Below, one piece after another: positions 18,005 to 26,928 of a DNA stretch of 64,000 nucleotides; positions within the stretch are counted from its first letter, which is position 1, and each line of letters begins with the position of its first letter. Under the pieces are notes generated by a model. The model did no database searches, was not told where the DNA came from, and was given only the letters and a program-made list of their open reading frames with translations. The position numbers and the translations under genes were made by a program. Origin of the DNA: Clostridia bacterium (GTDB lineage: Bacteria; Bacillota; Clostridia; Christensenellales; CAG-314); NCBI GenBank assembly GCA_028703495.1, contig JAQVMT010000002.1, positions 149,177-213,176 on the forward strand, given 5' to 3'.

Positions 18005-19837
18005 TTATGCTACCGTAATGCCTGCTTCCGCATTTGCCTTTTCTTTGCATTCTAGCGCATACACCTCGGCGAATCTGTTCAAGTCCTTTTGATAAAGGAT
18101 GCAAACAAAGAAGTGTAGGAACAAACAGCAAAGAATGAAATAAAGAATTGATTTGTCTTTAATTTCGATGTTCTTCTCTTTGCCTTTTTCTACTGCAAGC
18201 TTTGCGTTCTTATAAAACCAAAACGCGGCGAAAAATGGTATGAAAGACATCAAAAGCCAATCAACAACCGCCTTCCTTTTTCGTTCAAACAACAACCTGC
18301 TCTTATTTGCGATGGTTGCAAGCCATATGAACACGAAAAGGAATCCTGACAATATCGAAAGAACGATATTTACAAAAATCGTTTCCTTCTCGAAAAGAGG
18401 CTTGTACTCGACTGTTGCATCCGGCTTGTCGATGTGGTTTTGAAGCTTTAACGCCTTAGCGACGGCAGCAGTAGTATAATCCTTGGGCATCAAGAAACAG
18501 AGGAAGAATCCCCCTATGCAGAAAATCGACACAATCAACGGCACAAGAGAAACGCCGCATTTGATCGCACCCTCCGCGACCACACCGTTCACCACCGCAT
18601 CCTTCGTCCACATTTTAAGATTCTCATAGACCAAACCGCTTGACACGGCTCCTACAATCGAAGTCAAAACAGCTTGTATCGCAAAATACATAGCGGCGTG
18701 GTTCTTACCCGTCAGCCTTTCTTCTTCGGCAGCAATCTGCGTCGGAATAAGATATGGCATCATAAAAAACGCACCGATTGCCCAGCTTCCGATAATGCCG
18801 CCGATCGCACCTATTACCAGCTTTGGCAAATAGCTGTCGCCCCAGAAATAGCTTCCCGCAAAATTGAAACACAATATGCATAAACCAAAGCTCAAAAGAC
18901 AGGATTGATACGTAAATCTTATTCCCTTCTTCTTTTTAAGCTTGTTAAACAAGTAAAGCATCATTGGAACGGGAGCAAAAGCAAAGGTATTCAAAATCGC
19001 CGCGCTTCCCGCACCCAATCCCATAACACCCGAAATCAAGGTGTTCTGCGCAGTTAAAAACATTTGCAGTCCGAAAAATGCGCAACAGTTTGGCAACATC
19101 CAACGCATAAACATTTTGTTGCCAAGCGTAAGCTTGAGGCTTTCCCAAAAGCCTACCCGCTTTTCGTTTTCAGCTTTTGCCGTGGTGTACTTGGCACCCT
19201 CTTTAATGAGAAACAGAGGGATTATCATTGTAACCATTAGCGGAATACAATACAAAGCAAGCTTGTCGATGCTTAAGTTGAGCAATCTAAGCATTGCAGG
19301 CAAAAGCGCGTAAACGACACAGTAGCTTATTGTATCGAAAAAGGACTTATAACTAGACACTCTAAGTCTTTGTCCTTCATCCGTGCATACGGTTGACAAA
19401 CTGCCGTAGAAGGCAATTAGGCACATGGTGTAAGCCGCAAAAAACACGACTGCCCAGCATATAATCCATGCAGTATTTCCCGCTTGCGAGAATGAAGGAA
19501 GCCATAATAAAAAGTAGCTTATTACCATCGGCAGAAAGGCGATTGCTATCGGAGTTCTGCGCCTTCCGAATTTGGATTTAATACTATCCGTCAAGCTCGC
19601 AAGAGGCACGTCAATAATACCGTCGAATGCTTTTGCCGCAGTCCAAAGGATACTGAACAAAGGCATCACGACCAACACTTTTCCGTTGATGCTCCAAAGG
19701 TTGATGTCCGCCGCCAGCCCGACGGGGTTTACCGCATCGGTAAAGTACGCAACCAATAATACCATCAAAAGATTCGGACCGAATCCTGACATTGCAAAAA
19801 CGATTTCCTTCCATTTTTTGTCTAAACTTCTTACCAC
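18005..19837 (-). CDS. GPH/MelB-like MFS transporter with extra C-terminal membrane region
   Basis: This is a 610-residue membrane protein. The first 480 residues look like the glycoside-pentoside-hexuronide branch of the MFS, with the loop motif KSKFGRRRTPIAI near residue 85 and twelve predicted helices. This branch includes sugar symporters and the animal lysolipid carrier MFSD2A. The last 120 residues add about three hydrophobic segments not usual for MelB. The start is GTG with a GGCGG-like site, and no better start is visible nearby. Placement between an acyl-ligase and two acyltransferases argues for a lysolipid or lipid-precursor substrate and not sugar, but that is inference. Confidence 0.85.
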   Translation of the reverse strand: MVRSLDKKWKEIVFAMSGFGPNLLMVLLVAYFTDAVNPVGLAADINLWSINGKVLVVMPLFSILWTAAKAFDGIIDVPLASLTDSIKSKFGRRRTPIAIAFLPMVISYFLLWLPSFSQAGNTAWIICWAVVFFAAYTMCLIAFYGSLSTVCTDEGQRLRVSSYKSFFDTISYCVVYALLPAMLRLLNLSIDKLALYCIPLMVTMIIPLFLIKEGAKYTTAKAENEKRVGFWESLKLTLGNKMFMRWMLPNCCAFFGLQMFLTAQNTLISGVMGLGAGSAAILNTFAFAPVPMMLYLFNKLKKKKGIRFTYQSCLLSFGLCILCFNFAGSYFWGDSYLPKLVIGAIGGIIGSWAIGAFFMMPYLIPTQIAAEEERLTGKNHAAMYFAIQAVLTSIVGAVSSGLVYENLKMWTKDAVVNGVVAEGAIKCGVSLVPLIVSIFCIGGFFLCFLMPKDYTTAAVAKALKLQNHIDKPDATVEYKPLFEKETIFVNIVLSILSGFLFVFIWLATIANKSRLLFERKRKAVVDWLLMSFIPFFAAFWFYKNAKLAVEKGKEKNIEIKDKSILYFILCCLFLHFFVCILYQKDLNRFAEVYALECKEKANAEAGITVA

Positions 19838-20095
19838 CCTGTATTACCGCCTTTTGTGTTTTGATACTAATACCTTTTGCCTTCTCACGCTATAACCGAG
19901 GATAACACTTATAACTACTTTGAATCGTTATTTCGGTTCATACATTGCTCTACTAATTTTATACCGATTTACGAATAGCTAATGATGCTAGAAGCAATAA
20001 GGCATAAAACAGGAAAGCCGTCCAAATTGATCAATAACTTGGCTTTTGCATATATCGTTATTAGGCAATTACTCTAATTCGAGAGCTGTGGATCT

Positions 20096-22036
20096 CTACA
20101 CATTGTTGCATATAAACTCACAAAACTCGTCTACGGTATAGTTGATTCTGTAATCAAGTCGTGCGAGTGTGACGCCGAATTCTTTTTCTATGAGGTTCAA
20201 AAGAGTAAAATACTCCAAACTATTTCCACCCAAATCCTGCACAAAGTAAGCGTTGCTTGCTATCTCATTTTCTGGTTTTCCCAAAACCTCTGCAAACAGC
20301 TTCACTAATACGCATCGAATCTCATCCCGACCATCCGTTCCCTTATCGATATTTTCGTTTCTATACTCCGAAAACGGTATCAAGCGCACTTTACCGCTTT
20401 CAATCCATTTGAGTAGTTGCTTTCTTCCCGGTTTGATCGCGTTTTTAAGCGCAGTCGAATCGTTCGTGAAGAAAATCTTTTCCACCATATACAGCTTCGG
20501 AAGCGCATTGTTTTGCTTGATAATCTGAGCTTTTAATTTTTGTATCTGCAAATCGTACAATTTGCTGCTGACTTCAACAATCAAACAAAGCGAGGTTTGT
20601 TTATTGTCACTCAATCCCAATACCGTGAAGTTTTTGGCATAGTCCAACTCGAAAGCATTTTCCACAACATCCGGACTGATATTCTCGCCTGTTTGAGAAA
20701 TAACCACGTCCGAGCTTCGTCCTTCGATGTAGTAACGACCGCTTTGGTCACTGTTCGCAATATCGCCCGTAATATAGTAGCCATCCTCGGTAAAGCTTTC
20801 CGTGGCGTTGGAATAGATATGCTTACACAAGGTACTACCCTTAACCGCTAGTATTCGCTTACCCTTAACGTTTACAAGCTTATAAGAAACGGTTTGAAGC
20901 GGTTTCCCCACAGAGTTAAGATTCCTGACTTTGGGAGATTTGCTTAATTCCACCGATGTAATACCGATTTCCGTCATTCCGTATCCGTTATAAAGCGGAA
21001 TCCCTATTCCGTTTAAAAGATATAGCGCATCCTCGCTCAAATAACTGCCACCCGAAATGCAAAAGCGTACCGAATTCCCGAATAGCTTAGAATGAACTTC
21101 CTTGAAAGCACGTCTTGCCAATGGCTCGAATAATTGAGCACATAATCCCTGCAATAAGGTAAAAAGCTTCACGCTTTTGTAAAACCGCTTAACTGTCTTG
21201 GCATCTCTTTGAAATATTTGCTTTTTAAGCTCTTTTGCCATGCTGTTCCAGAGTAATGGTGTCGCAAAAATATGCGTAACCCCGTGTTTGCGACAGGTTT
21301 GCATAATAGTATCGCCGCTGTAATCCTTCAAAAATACAAAAGTTCTTCCAAAAAACCCAAACCACAAGAGATTTGTCATTAAACCGAATATATGATAAAA
21401 GGGTAAAAATGCCAACAACTTAATGCAGCCGTTATAATGTTGCTTAAATCGATTGTTTTGCCTTAAAATATCTTTGCTTGTCAATATTTGTTCGCAAATT
21501 TCGTTGCCGCAATAGACGCAAAGCTTTATATCCAAGCTAGTCCCCGAGGACATTAACGCCAATTCGTCCGCCCATGCACCGCTATAACCATAGGGAGCAA
21601 TCTCCTTGAGATTGTCGACGGATAAGCCTTTCTTCCCGTATTGCTCTCCGTTACCGATTATGTAATTTACACTAACCTTATTAAGTGCGCTACAAATGAC
21701 CGCCGGAATCAAGCGGGTATTTATCAGCAAAGGCTTGAAGCCAGCCATCAAAATGCCCCAAAAACACCAAATCCACTCGGGAGAGTTATCCAAAGCAAGT
21801 CCAATAAAACTACCCTTTTCTTCGTGTTCAAGCAACCGCTCCAGCGAATACGCGCAAGAAACGCTACTATCCTTAATTTTTCTATATGAAAACCTGATAG
21901 TATGAAAACCGTCGGTTGACTCGGTCATCGTATTATCCGGCATATCGAACATTATCTCAAAAACATCTTGAAACCGTCGCTTGCTTTTAATCAGCTTCGA
22001 AATCTGCATATTGACGGTCTTATCGAGATTCTCCAT
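20096..22036 (-). CDS. ANL acyl-activating enzyme fused to a C-terminal acyl carrier domain
   Basis: This is a 646-residue fusion. Residues 1 to about 540 are an AMP-binding enzyme: YNGYGMTEIG near 340, YYITGDIA near 420, and GRSSDVVISQTGENISPD in the hinge. The phosphate loop is degenerate (SSGTSLDIK) but keeps the Lys. A linker leads to a carrier domain at about 570-646 with DLGGNSLEYF, Ser606 being the phosphopantetheine site. It can therefore activate an acid and hold it on itself. It is the first gene of the lipid cluster. GCGGAG precedes the ATG by about 9 bases. Domain order resembles a minimal NRPS/PKS loading module, which is the main alternative. Confidence 0.88.
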   Translation of the reverse strand: MENLDKTVNMQISKLIKSKRRFQDVFEIMFDMPDNTMTESTDGFHTIRFSYRKIKDSSVSCAYSLERLLEHEEKGSFIGLALDNSPEWIWCFWGILMAGFKPLLINTRLIPAVICSALNKVSVNYIIGNGEQYGKKGLSVDNLKEIAPYGYSGAWADELALMSSGTSLDIKLCVYCGNEICEQILTSKDILRQNNRFKQHYNGCIKLLAFLPFYHIFGLMTNLLWFGFFGRTFVFLKDYSGDTIMQTCRKHGVTHIFATPLLWNSMAKELKKQIFQRDAKTVKRFYKSVKLFTLLQGLCAQLFEPLARRAFKEVHSKLFGNSVRFCISGGSYLSEDALYLLNGIGIPLYNGYGMTEIGITSVELSKSPKVRNLNSVGKPLQTVSYKLVNVKGKRILAVKGSTLCKHIYSNATESFTEDGYYITGDIANSDQSGRYYIEGRSSDVVISQTGENISPDVVENAFELDYAKNFTVLGLSDNKQTSLCLIVEVSSKLYDLQIQKLKAQIIKQNNALPKLYMVEKIFFTNDSTALKNAIKPGRKQLLKWIESGKVRLIPFSEYRNENIDKGTDGRDEIRCVLVKLFAEVLGKPENEIASNAYFVQDLGGNSLEYFTLLNLIEKEFGVTLARLDYRINYTVDEFCEFICNNV

Positions 22037-22562
22037 TAACGCAACTCCGCATTGTTTTCGGCGGAAACTCCCTTTTGCTCTGCTATTTCGTATAAGATAT
22101 CCTATTTTTTACAATATTATGACATCTGCAAATATTTTACAATATTCGACACCTTTTGTCAACCATTATGTAGTCAACACGCAAATTATCATTATGCAAA
22201 AGGTATGGAATATTAACCAATCAGATCTTTCTTATTATATCTGTGCAAATATGCGACCGATAGCCGTACGTATACAATATACGAATATTACAACCATGAA
22301 TTGTTGCCATAATAGGCTAGCGGTAGTTGCGGAATATTGGCTTATAAGACGTCATAGCCACACCCAATAAGGAATATCATCGGTATAACGGCAACTAGAA
22401 GTTTATTTTCCAAATTAAAACTATAAGCATAGCGCAAATGATTTGCGTGTGCCGTTGTCGCAATTATGTCGGTAAGCCGACAAAGAAACAACAAAGCTTA
22501 ACAGATACATTAAGCATATGATCTTTAAAGTCGGAAAAGGGCACATGCAGTTCGCTTAATAC
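22037..22562. other. Intergenic region upstream of the lipid cluster
   Basis: No gene is seen. It holds two copies of an operator-like repeat (22107-22151) upstream of the ANL-carrier fusion. The remaining sequence to 22562 is AT-rich without a clear hairpin. Confidence 0.55.
22107..22151 (-). promoter_or_regulatory. Duplicated operator-like motif upstream of the lipid cluster
   Basis: AATATTGTAAAA (minus strand) occurs at 22107-22118 and 22135-22146, each preceded on the minus strand by TGTC one or two bases away. The period is 28 bases and the copies lie 70-115 bases before the ANL-carrier ATG. This looks like a pair of regulator-binding sites; the regulator is unknown. Confidence 0.4.
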
Positions 22563-23438
22563 TTATTCTATAGTTACGTCGACTTTTCGCCTTTTATTCT
22601 CATACATAATATTTACGATAACCGCGCCGAGGATCAGTACCGCGCCGACAATCGAAACGGTATCGGGTAACTCATTAGCAAATATCGCAACCCAGAGCGG
22701 AAGCAAAACCACCTCCACCGTTGCGATAAGCGACGAAGAAAACTCCGAGCAGTACTTAATGCCCGATGCAAACAGAACGTAAGCCAATCCGATTTGGAAA
22801 AATCCCATTACAGCCAGCACTAGCCAGCCTCTAACATCTACATCTACAATGCCGTTGATGAAAAAGGCTCCCACAATTATGCTAATAATATATCCAAAGC
22901 AGGTCGCATCCAGTGTACTTGCACCTTCCTGCTTGTTTATGTAGAAAACTCCGCTGAACGCAAGACCGGCTAGAAGAGCAAAAGCATTACCGATAAGACT
23001 TCCACCGCCCTTTAGTATATCCTGCATAAAAATACAGACAATTCCGATAAATGCGATAGCAACCACGGTAAACTGAATTAAAGACGGTCTTTTCTTTTTA
23101 AAAATCCACATTTCCAATAATACTAAAATTGGCGCTGTATACTGTAGCACAACCGCGTTTGCGGCAGTCGTCATCTTTAATGCGATAAAGTACGCTATGT
23201 TTGTGACGGCAAAACAAATCGCGCCGATAGCGATTTGTTTGTTTATTTTAAGCTTGAATCTCAAAAAGGGCAAAGTAAATGCCAACGCAAAAACGCACCT
23301 TAATCCATTCATAAGTACGGGATTAATGCTCAATTGCTTGCTTAAGATGGCACTCAAGCTCCAAAGTGCTGCTGCTAAAAACACCGTCAGCTCACCTTTT
23401 ACGATACTATGCTTCCCAGAACTATTGATTTTTTTCAT
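22563..23438 (-). CDS. EamA/DMT family transporter
   Basis: This is a 291-residue drug/metabolite transporter with ten hydrophobic helices in two homologous EamA halves (about 15-140 and 150-285). AALWSLSAILSK is the typical first-helix motif and PLWVAIFANE lies in helix 9. ATG 23438 is preferred over the GTG three codons earlier because of GGTAGGG upstream. The likely role is export of a metabolite or amino acid; the substrate is unknown. It stands alone. Confidence 0.9.
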   Translation of the reverse strand: MKKINSSGKHSIVKGELTVFLAAALWSLSAILSKQLSINPVLMNGLRCVFALAFTLPFLRFKLKINKQIAIGAICFAVTNIAYFIALKMTTAANAVVLQYTAPILVLLEMWIFKKKRPSLIQFTVVAIAFIGIVCIFMQDILKGGGSLIGNAFALLAGLAFSGVFYINKQEGASTLDATCFGYIISIIVGAFFINGIVDVDVRGWLVLAVMGFFQIGLAYVLFASGIKYCSEFSSSLIATVEVVLLPLWVAIFANELPDTVSIVGAVLILGAVIVNIMYENKRRKVDVTIE

Positions 23439-23706
23439 CCAATACACCCTACCTGTAAAAATTTATCATAAGCAAACCGACAACGCCTAGAGCCAGCCAT
23501 TAGCATTTTGATTCGAACCAATTCCTTTTTGCCATCGATAAAGCATAAAGCCCACTCATTCGTTCAACCATCAAAACAATTGTACGATTTTGCCTTTGTT
23601 TTGTCAACATAAAAACGTCCCAAGCGAAAAGAGTAGAATTTATTATTTATTTATGAGCAATTCGGAGAGCAAATTTCTATAAGAAGGAAATATACTACGA
23701 TTATAT

Positions 23707-23735
23707 TTGCTTTTATCTGAAAATAACGTTATAAT
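23707..23735 (+). promoter_or_regulatory. Promoter giving a probably leaderless transcript
   Basis: TTGCTT (23707-23712), a 17-base spacer and perfect TATAAT (23730-23735). The ATG of the next gene is only 7 bases after the -10 box, so transcription would begin at or next to the start codon. Confidence 0.7.
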
Positions 23736-23742
23736 ATAAAGC

Positions 23743-24471
23743 ATGAATGAATTTTTGAAGTATTTATTTTTATTTTTTATTGGAGCGACCTCGGGGTGGT
23801 GTATCGAGCTGGTGTATCGTCGTTTTTTTTCGCCTGCAAAAAAGTGGATTAATCCGGGGTTTTTAAACGGTCCCTACCTACCGCTTTACGGATTCGGGGT
23901 ATGCATTATGTACTTTATTTGTTCATTTAATCTCGCATTCTACTATGAAATGATACTCTTTTGTGTTCTTATGACCCTGATCGAGTATGTTGCGGGTATC
24001 ATTTTCATAAATGGTATGGGAATAAAGCTTTGGGACTACTCCAAAAGGTGGCTCAATTATAAGGGGATTATATGTCCGCTTTTTTCACTTTTTTGGACTG
24101 CACTGGGAGAAGTATTCAGCTTTTTCATCTATCCATATTTGCAAACTGCGGTATCTTGGCTGTCGAACAATTTAGCATTCTCTTTCATTGTCGGTCTGTT
24201 TTACGGCGTAATGCTTGTAGACTTCGGCATAACCTTGCACCTTTCCGCCAAGATACGTCAACACGCAAAGAAAATCAAAGAAATTGTTGCTTATGAAAGA
24301 TTGAAGGATTACATACATTCGGAAGGCGTCCTACATCAAGAAAAACGTTCCTTTTTATTCCCCTTTAAATCCAAACTCTCAATAGGCGATATTTTGACGG
24401 GCTTCTTTAATCAAAGGAAAGAGAAAAACGATGAAGCAAGCCGAGGTAAGGATATAACTAATAAAAAATAG
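23743..24471 (+). CDS. CmpB-type putative ABC transporter membrane protein (PF06541-like)
   Basis: This is a 242-residue protein with about five or six membrane helices. It begins with FFIGATSGWCIELVYRRFF and continues with WINPGFLNGPYLPLYGFG, the signature of the CmpB-like family, annotated as type IV ABC transporter membrane protein but of unknown function. The C-terminal 60 residues are cytosolic and Lys-rich. There is no SD; the promoter is so close that the message may be leaderless. It is the only plus-strand gene between 3.3 and 34 kb. Confidence 0.85.
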   Translation: MNEFLKYLFLFFIGATSGWCIELVYRRFFSPAKKWINPGFLNGPYLPLYGFGVCIMYFICSFNLAFYYEMILFCVLMTLIEYVAGIIFINGMGIKLWDYSKRWLNYKGIICPLFSLFWTALGEVFSFFIYPYLQTAVSWLSNNLAFSFIVGLFYGVMLVDFGITLHLSAKIRQHAKKIKEIVAYERLKDYIHSEGVLHQEKRSFLFPFKSKLSIGDILTGFFNQRKEKNDEASRGKDITNKK

Positions 24472-24621
24472 TATTATCGAGATTAATAGCTATTAGGTTG
24501 ATTTTTTCTTTACAGGTCGCCTAAAAAATGATAGAGCACATATACATTTGAAGAGCTATAAAAAAACAACCAATCTAAGCGCCATATATTCCTTAAAATA
24601 GGGCGTTGTTTTGTGCGCTAA

Positions 24622-24650
24622 ACAGCCGCCGAGTGTGCCTCGACGGCTGT
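24622..24650. terminator. Possible bidirectional terminator between convergent genes
   Basis: The hairpin ACAGCCG/CGGCTGT with an inner CGAG/CTCG stem and one mismatch lies between the convergent CmpB-like and VWA genes. There is no good U-run, so the assignment rests on position and stem stability. Confidence 0.35.
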
Positions 24651-24729
24651 CGCATATATATTCAAACCTTCTTACTCATCTGAACATACGGGTAAGGTTA
24701 ACCACTTGTGATTTGTGCGGACTTTTGCG

Positions 24730-25428
24730 TTATATTTTGGATTCCATGCCCTGAGCTTGCGTTGAACTAGTCTGCATCGGTTCTTGCTCATGCAAATCCT
24801 TTTCTTTGGTCTTTTTAAACAGATTATCTAAGTCGGGAGACTCAAAGTCGCGCATCCTTTTGGATGCTTCGCAAACTTCAATGAAACAAAGACCTATGCC
24901 TTCGGAATCTGCTCTTATATTGATAGCTCGATTTCTCGGTATTCCATAGCGGCGTGCGGTTTCCACCGCGTCAATATTTGCGCCCATAAAAATAAATTCC
25001 CAACCATTTTCGGCTTTCTTTTGCTCGATTTTGAGTTTAATTGTATCCGAAGTGAAACTTCTGCTCGAATTTTCCTCTCCGTCTGTTATGATTACGAATA
25101 ACACCTTGCCCGCACGATATTCCTCGGCTACGCTGTTTTGCACCCGTTCTATTTTCTGTATGGCAAATCCTATCGCATCTAATAACGCCGTTCCGCCACC
25201 AACCCTGTAGTCTTTATCTGTTATCGGGCTTATCGCTTGAATGTCCACCCTGTCGTGCAACAGCTCGTAGGTTGAATTGAATAATACCGTAGTTATTCTA
25301 CATTCGCCCTCCAATAATTTTTGCTTTTCCATGGTCGAATTGAAACCACCGATTGTGTCTTTTTCAAGCCCGCTCATGGATCCGCTTTTGTCTAATATTA
25401 ATACAAGCTCCGCTAAATCTTTTCTCAT
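24730..25428 (-). CDS. VWA-domain protein with intact MIDAS
   Basis: This is a 232-residue single-domain von Willebrand A protein. The metal-binding MIDAS is complete: DKSGSMS at 13-19, GGGTALLDAI near 89 and ITDGEEN near 124. There is no signal peptide or membrane segment, so it is cytosolic. The C-terminal 40 residues are charged and probably disordered. AAGGAGGAAGG precedes the ATG. Similar cytosolic VWA proteins occur in tellurite/stress (Ter-type) and AAA-chaperone modules. Its only close neighbour upstream is the macro-domain/HTH gene, 375 bases away. Confidence 0.88.
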   Translation of the reverse strand: MRKDLAELVLILDKSGSMSGLEKDTIGGFNSTMEKQKLLEGECRITTVLFNSTYELLHDRVDIQAISPITDKDYRVGGGTALLDAIGFAIQKIERVQNSVAEEYRAGKVLFVIITDGEENSSRSFTSDTIKLKIEQKKAENGWEFIFMGANIDAVETARRYGIPRNRAINIRADSEGIGLCFIEVCEASKRMRDFESPDLDNLFKKTKEKDLHEQEPMQTSSTQAQGMESKI

Positions 25429-25803
25429 AATCCTTCCTCCTTGTTTTGGGCTTCGTTATATTTGTATTACGCTTCTTTATCATGACTAAAGCAAGCACAG
25501 TGCTCCAATCGACATTACGCATCGCGAATAAATATAAAGTACTTGCTGGCGTAAAAAGGCGTAATATTTACGTCGCTACCCTTAATAACAATATTCTATC
25601 ACACCGAACAAAAGCAAAGGTCGCTTAAAAAGCGACATTTACAACGCTTTACTAATTCCGAAAATGCTTTTAAACACGCCGACTTAAAAAAATTAATTTA
25701 TTTGAAACGCGTTTGATACAATTAGATTTAAGAAAAATGCATTACACGTACCCGAACACAATATGCGTTTGTGAATACGCAATAACCAAGCCTGACATAT
25801 TTG
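25429..25803. other. Intergenic region between the macro-domain and VWA genes
   Basis: It contains a terminator for the macro gene (25610-25636). The remaining 180 bases should carry the VWA promoter; no gene is seen. Confidence 0.5.
25610..25636 (-). terminator. Terminator after the macro-domain gene
   Basis: Stem GTCGCTT/AAGCGAC with a 3-base loop (25620-25636), followed on the minus strand by CTTTGCTTTT. It lies about 170 bases past the macro gene stop. Confidence 0.5.
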
Positions 25804-26928
25804 TCAATATCCTAAAAGGGGTTGATCGTATTCGAACAAGGCTTCGTTTATCTCGAAAATATCGTATTTTTTGTTGATAATAAAATACTCGACAATTACA
25901 TCGAATTGCTTAGCGTGTGATAGCGCATACCCTGCCTGAGTAAGCAATGCTTGTGTTTCCGAAAGATTCAGCTTTAATGCTATTGCCAGTGCCAAAACCG
26001 TGCGTTTACTCGGAGTGTAATCCTTTTGAGTTTTAATTTTGGAAAAGAGCTTGCGATCAATGTTGGCTTTCTTATAAACATTGGTTTCCTTCGCGCCCTT
26101 CTGATCGATTAGCCAAATCAAAGTCACAGCGAATGGCTCGTCCATGCTTTCTATAGTCTCCGCAAGCGACATCGAACGGCTGTGCGGCATACTATCTAGT
26201 TGTGACTTAGAAGTATATGCATCGAATATAACCTTGTTTTCAACAGATTCCGACCTATCGGAGAAAACTTCGTCGGTAGATGACAATTCCTTCAACGCAG
26301 ATGGTTTTGCTCTTATTTTAATGTTTTCGACAGAATGCCTCTTCAACAGCTTACCTTGAGAATAGGGGCAATAACTCATCTGAAGATTGGGTTCTTGGTC
26401 AAGCAATTGATTCAAGTATTCCTTTACGCCTGCAATCAAAGGCTTGTCTGCTTCAAAGCTCGATTTATCCAAGAAGGTCAAGTACACGTCCATATCGCAC
26501 GATTGCAGAAATTCATTTATCGCGGTTACGGCGACTTCTAACGCTTCTCCCTTAGGATAGCCGTAGATTCCCCCAGAAATCAAGGGAAATGCCACGCTCT
26601 CGCAGCTGTTCTCATGTGCTAGTCGCAAGGACTCAATATAAGCCGAGCGCAGTAGTCTTCGGCAGTTTTCTGCATCCTGATAGCTATACATAGGACCAAC
26701 CGCATGAATTATGTACTTACTCGGTAGGTTGAATCCCGAAGTAATCGCTGCCATTCCCGTTTCTACCGGCGCAATTTTATGACAAGCCGCACTTAGCTCA
26801 TCGGCTCCCGCCGCTTCGAATATTGCACCGCAAACGCCTCCCCCCATCGTCAAATACGCGTTGGCTGCGTTAACAATGGCATCAACTTTTATAGTGGTTA
26901 TGTTCTTGCATACAAAATAAAAGGGCAT
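25804..26928 (-). CDS. Macro-domain (ADP-ribose hydrolase-like) protein with C-terminal HTH domain
   Basis: This is a 374-residue two-domain protein. Residues 1-170 are a macro domain with NAANAYLTMGGGVCGAIF near 24, VGPMYSYQDAENC and LISGGIYGYPKG near 130, as in MacroD/YmdB de-ADP-ribosylating or O-acetyl-ADP-ribose deacetylating enzymes. A 100-residue linker follows. Residues about 265-374 form a helical HTH-like region (TPSKRTVLALAIALKLNLSE, ending YDIFEINEALF). The ATG at 26928 follows GGAGG. The combination suggests an ADP-ribose-responsive nucleic-acid or protein-binding role. Activity is inferred from motifs only. Confidence 0.88.
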   Translation of the reverse strand: MPFYFVCKNITTIKVDAIVNAANAYLTMGGGVCGAIFEAAGADELSAACHKIAPVETGMAAITSGFNLPSKYIIHAVGPMYSYQDAENCRRLLRSAYIESLRLAHENSCESVAFPLISGGIYGYPKGEALEVAVTAINEFLQSCDMDVYLTFLDKSSFEADKPLIAGVKEYLNQLLDQEPNLQMSYCPYSQGKLLKRHSVENIKIRAKPSALKELSSTDEVFSDRSESVENKVIFDAYTSKSQLDSMPHSRSMSLAETIESMDEPFAVTLIWLIDQKGAKETNVYKKANIDRKLFSKIKTQKDYTPSKRTVLALAIALKLNLSETQALLTQAGYALSHAKQFDVIVEYFIINKKYDIFEINEALFEYDQPLLGY

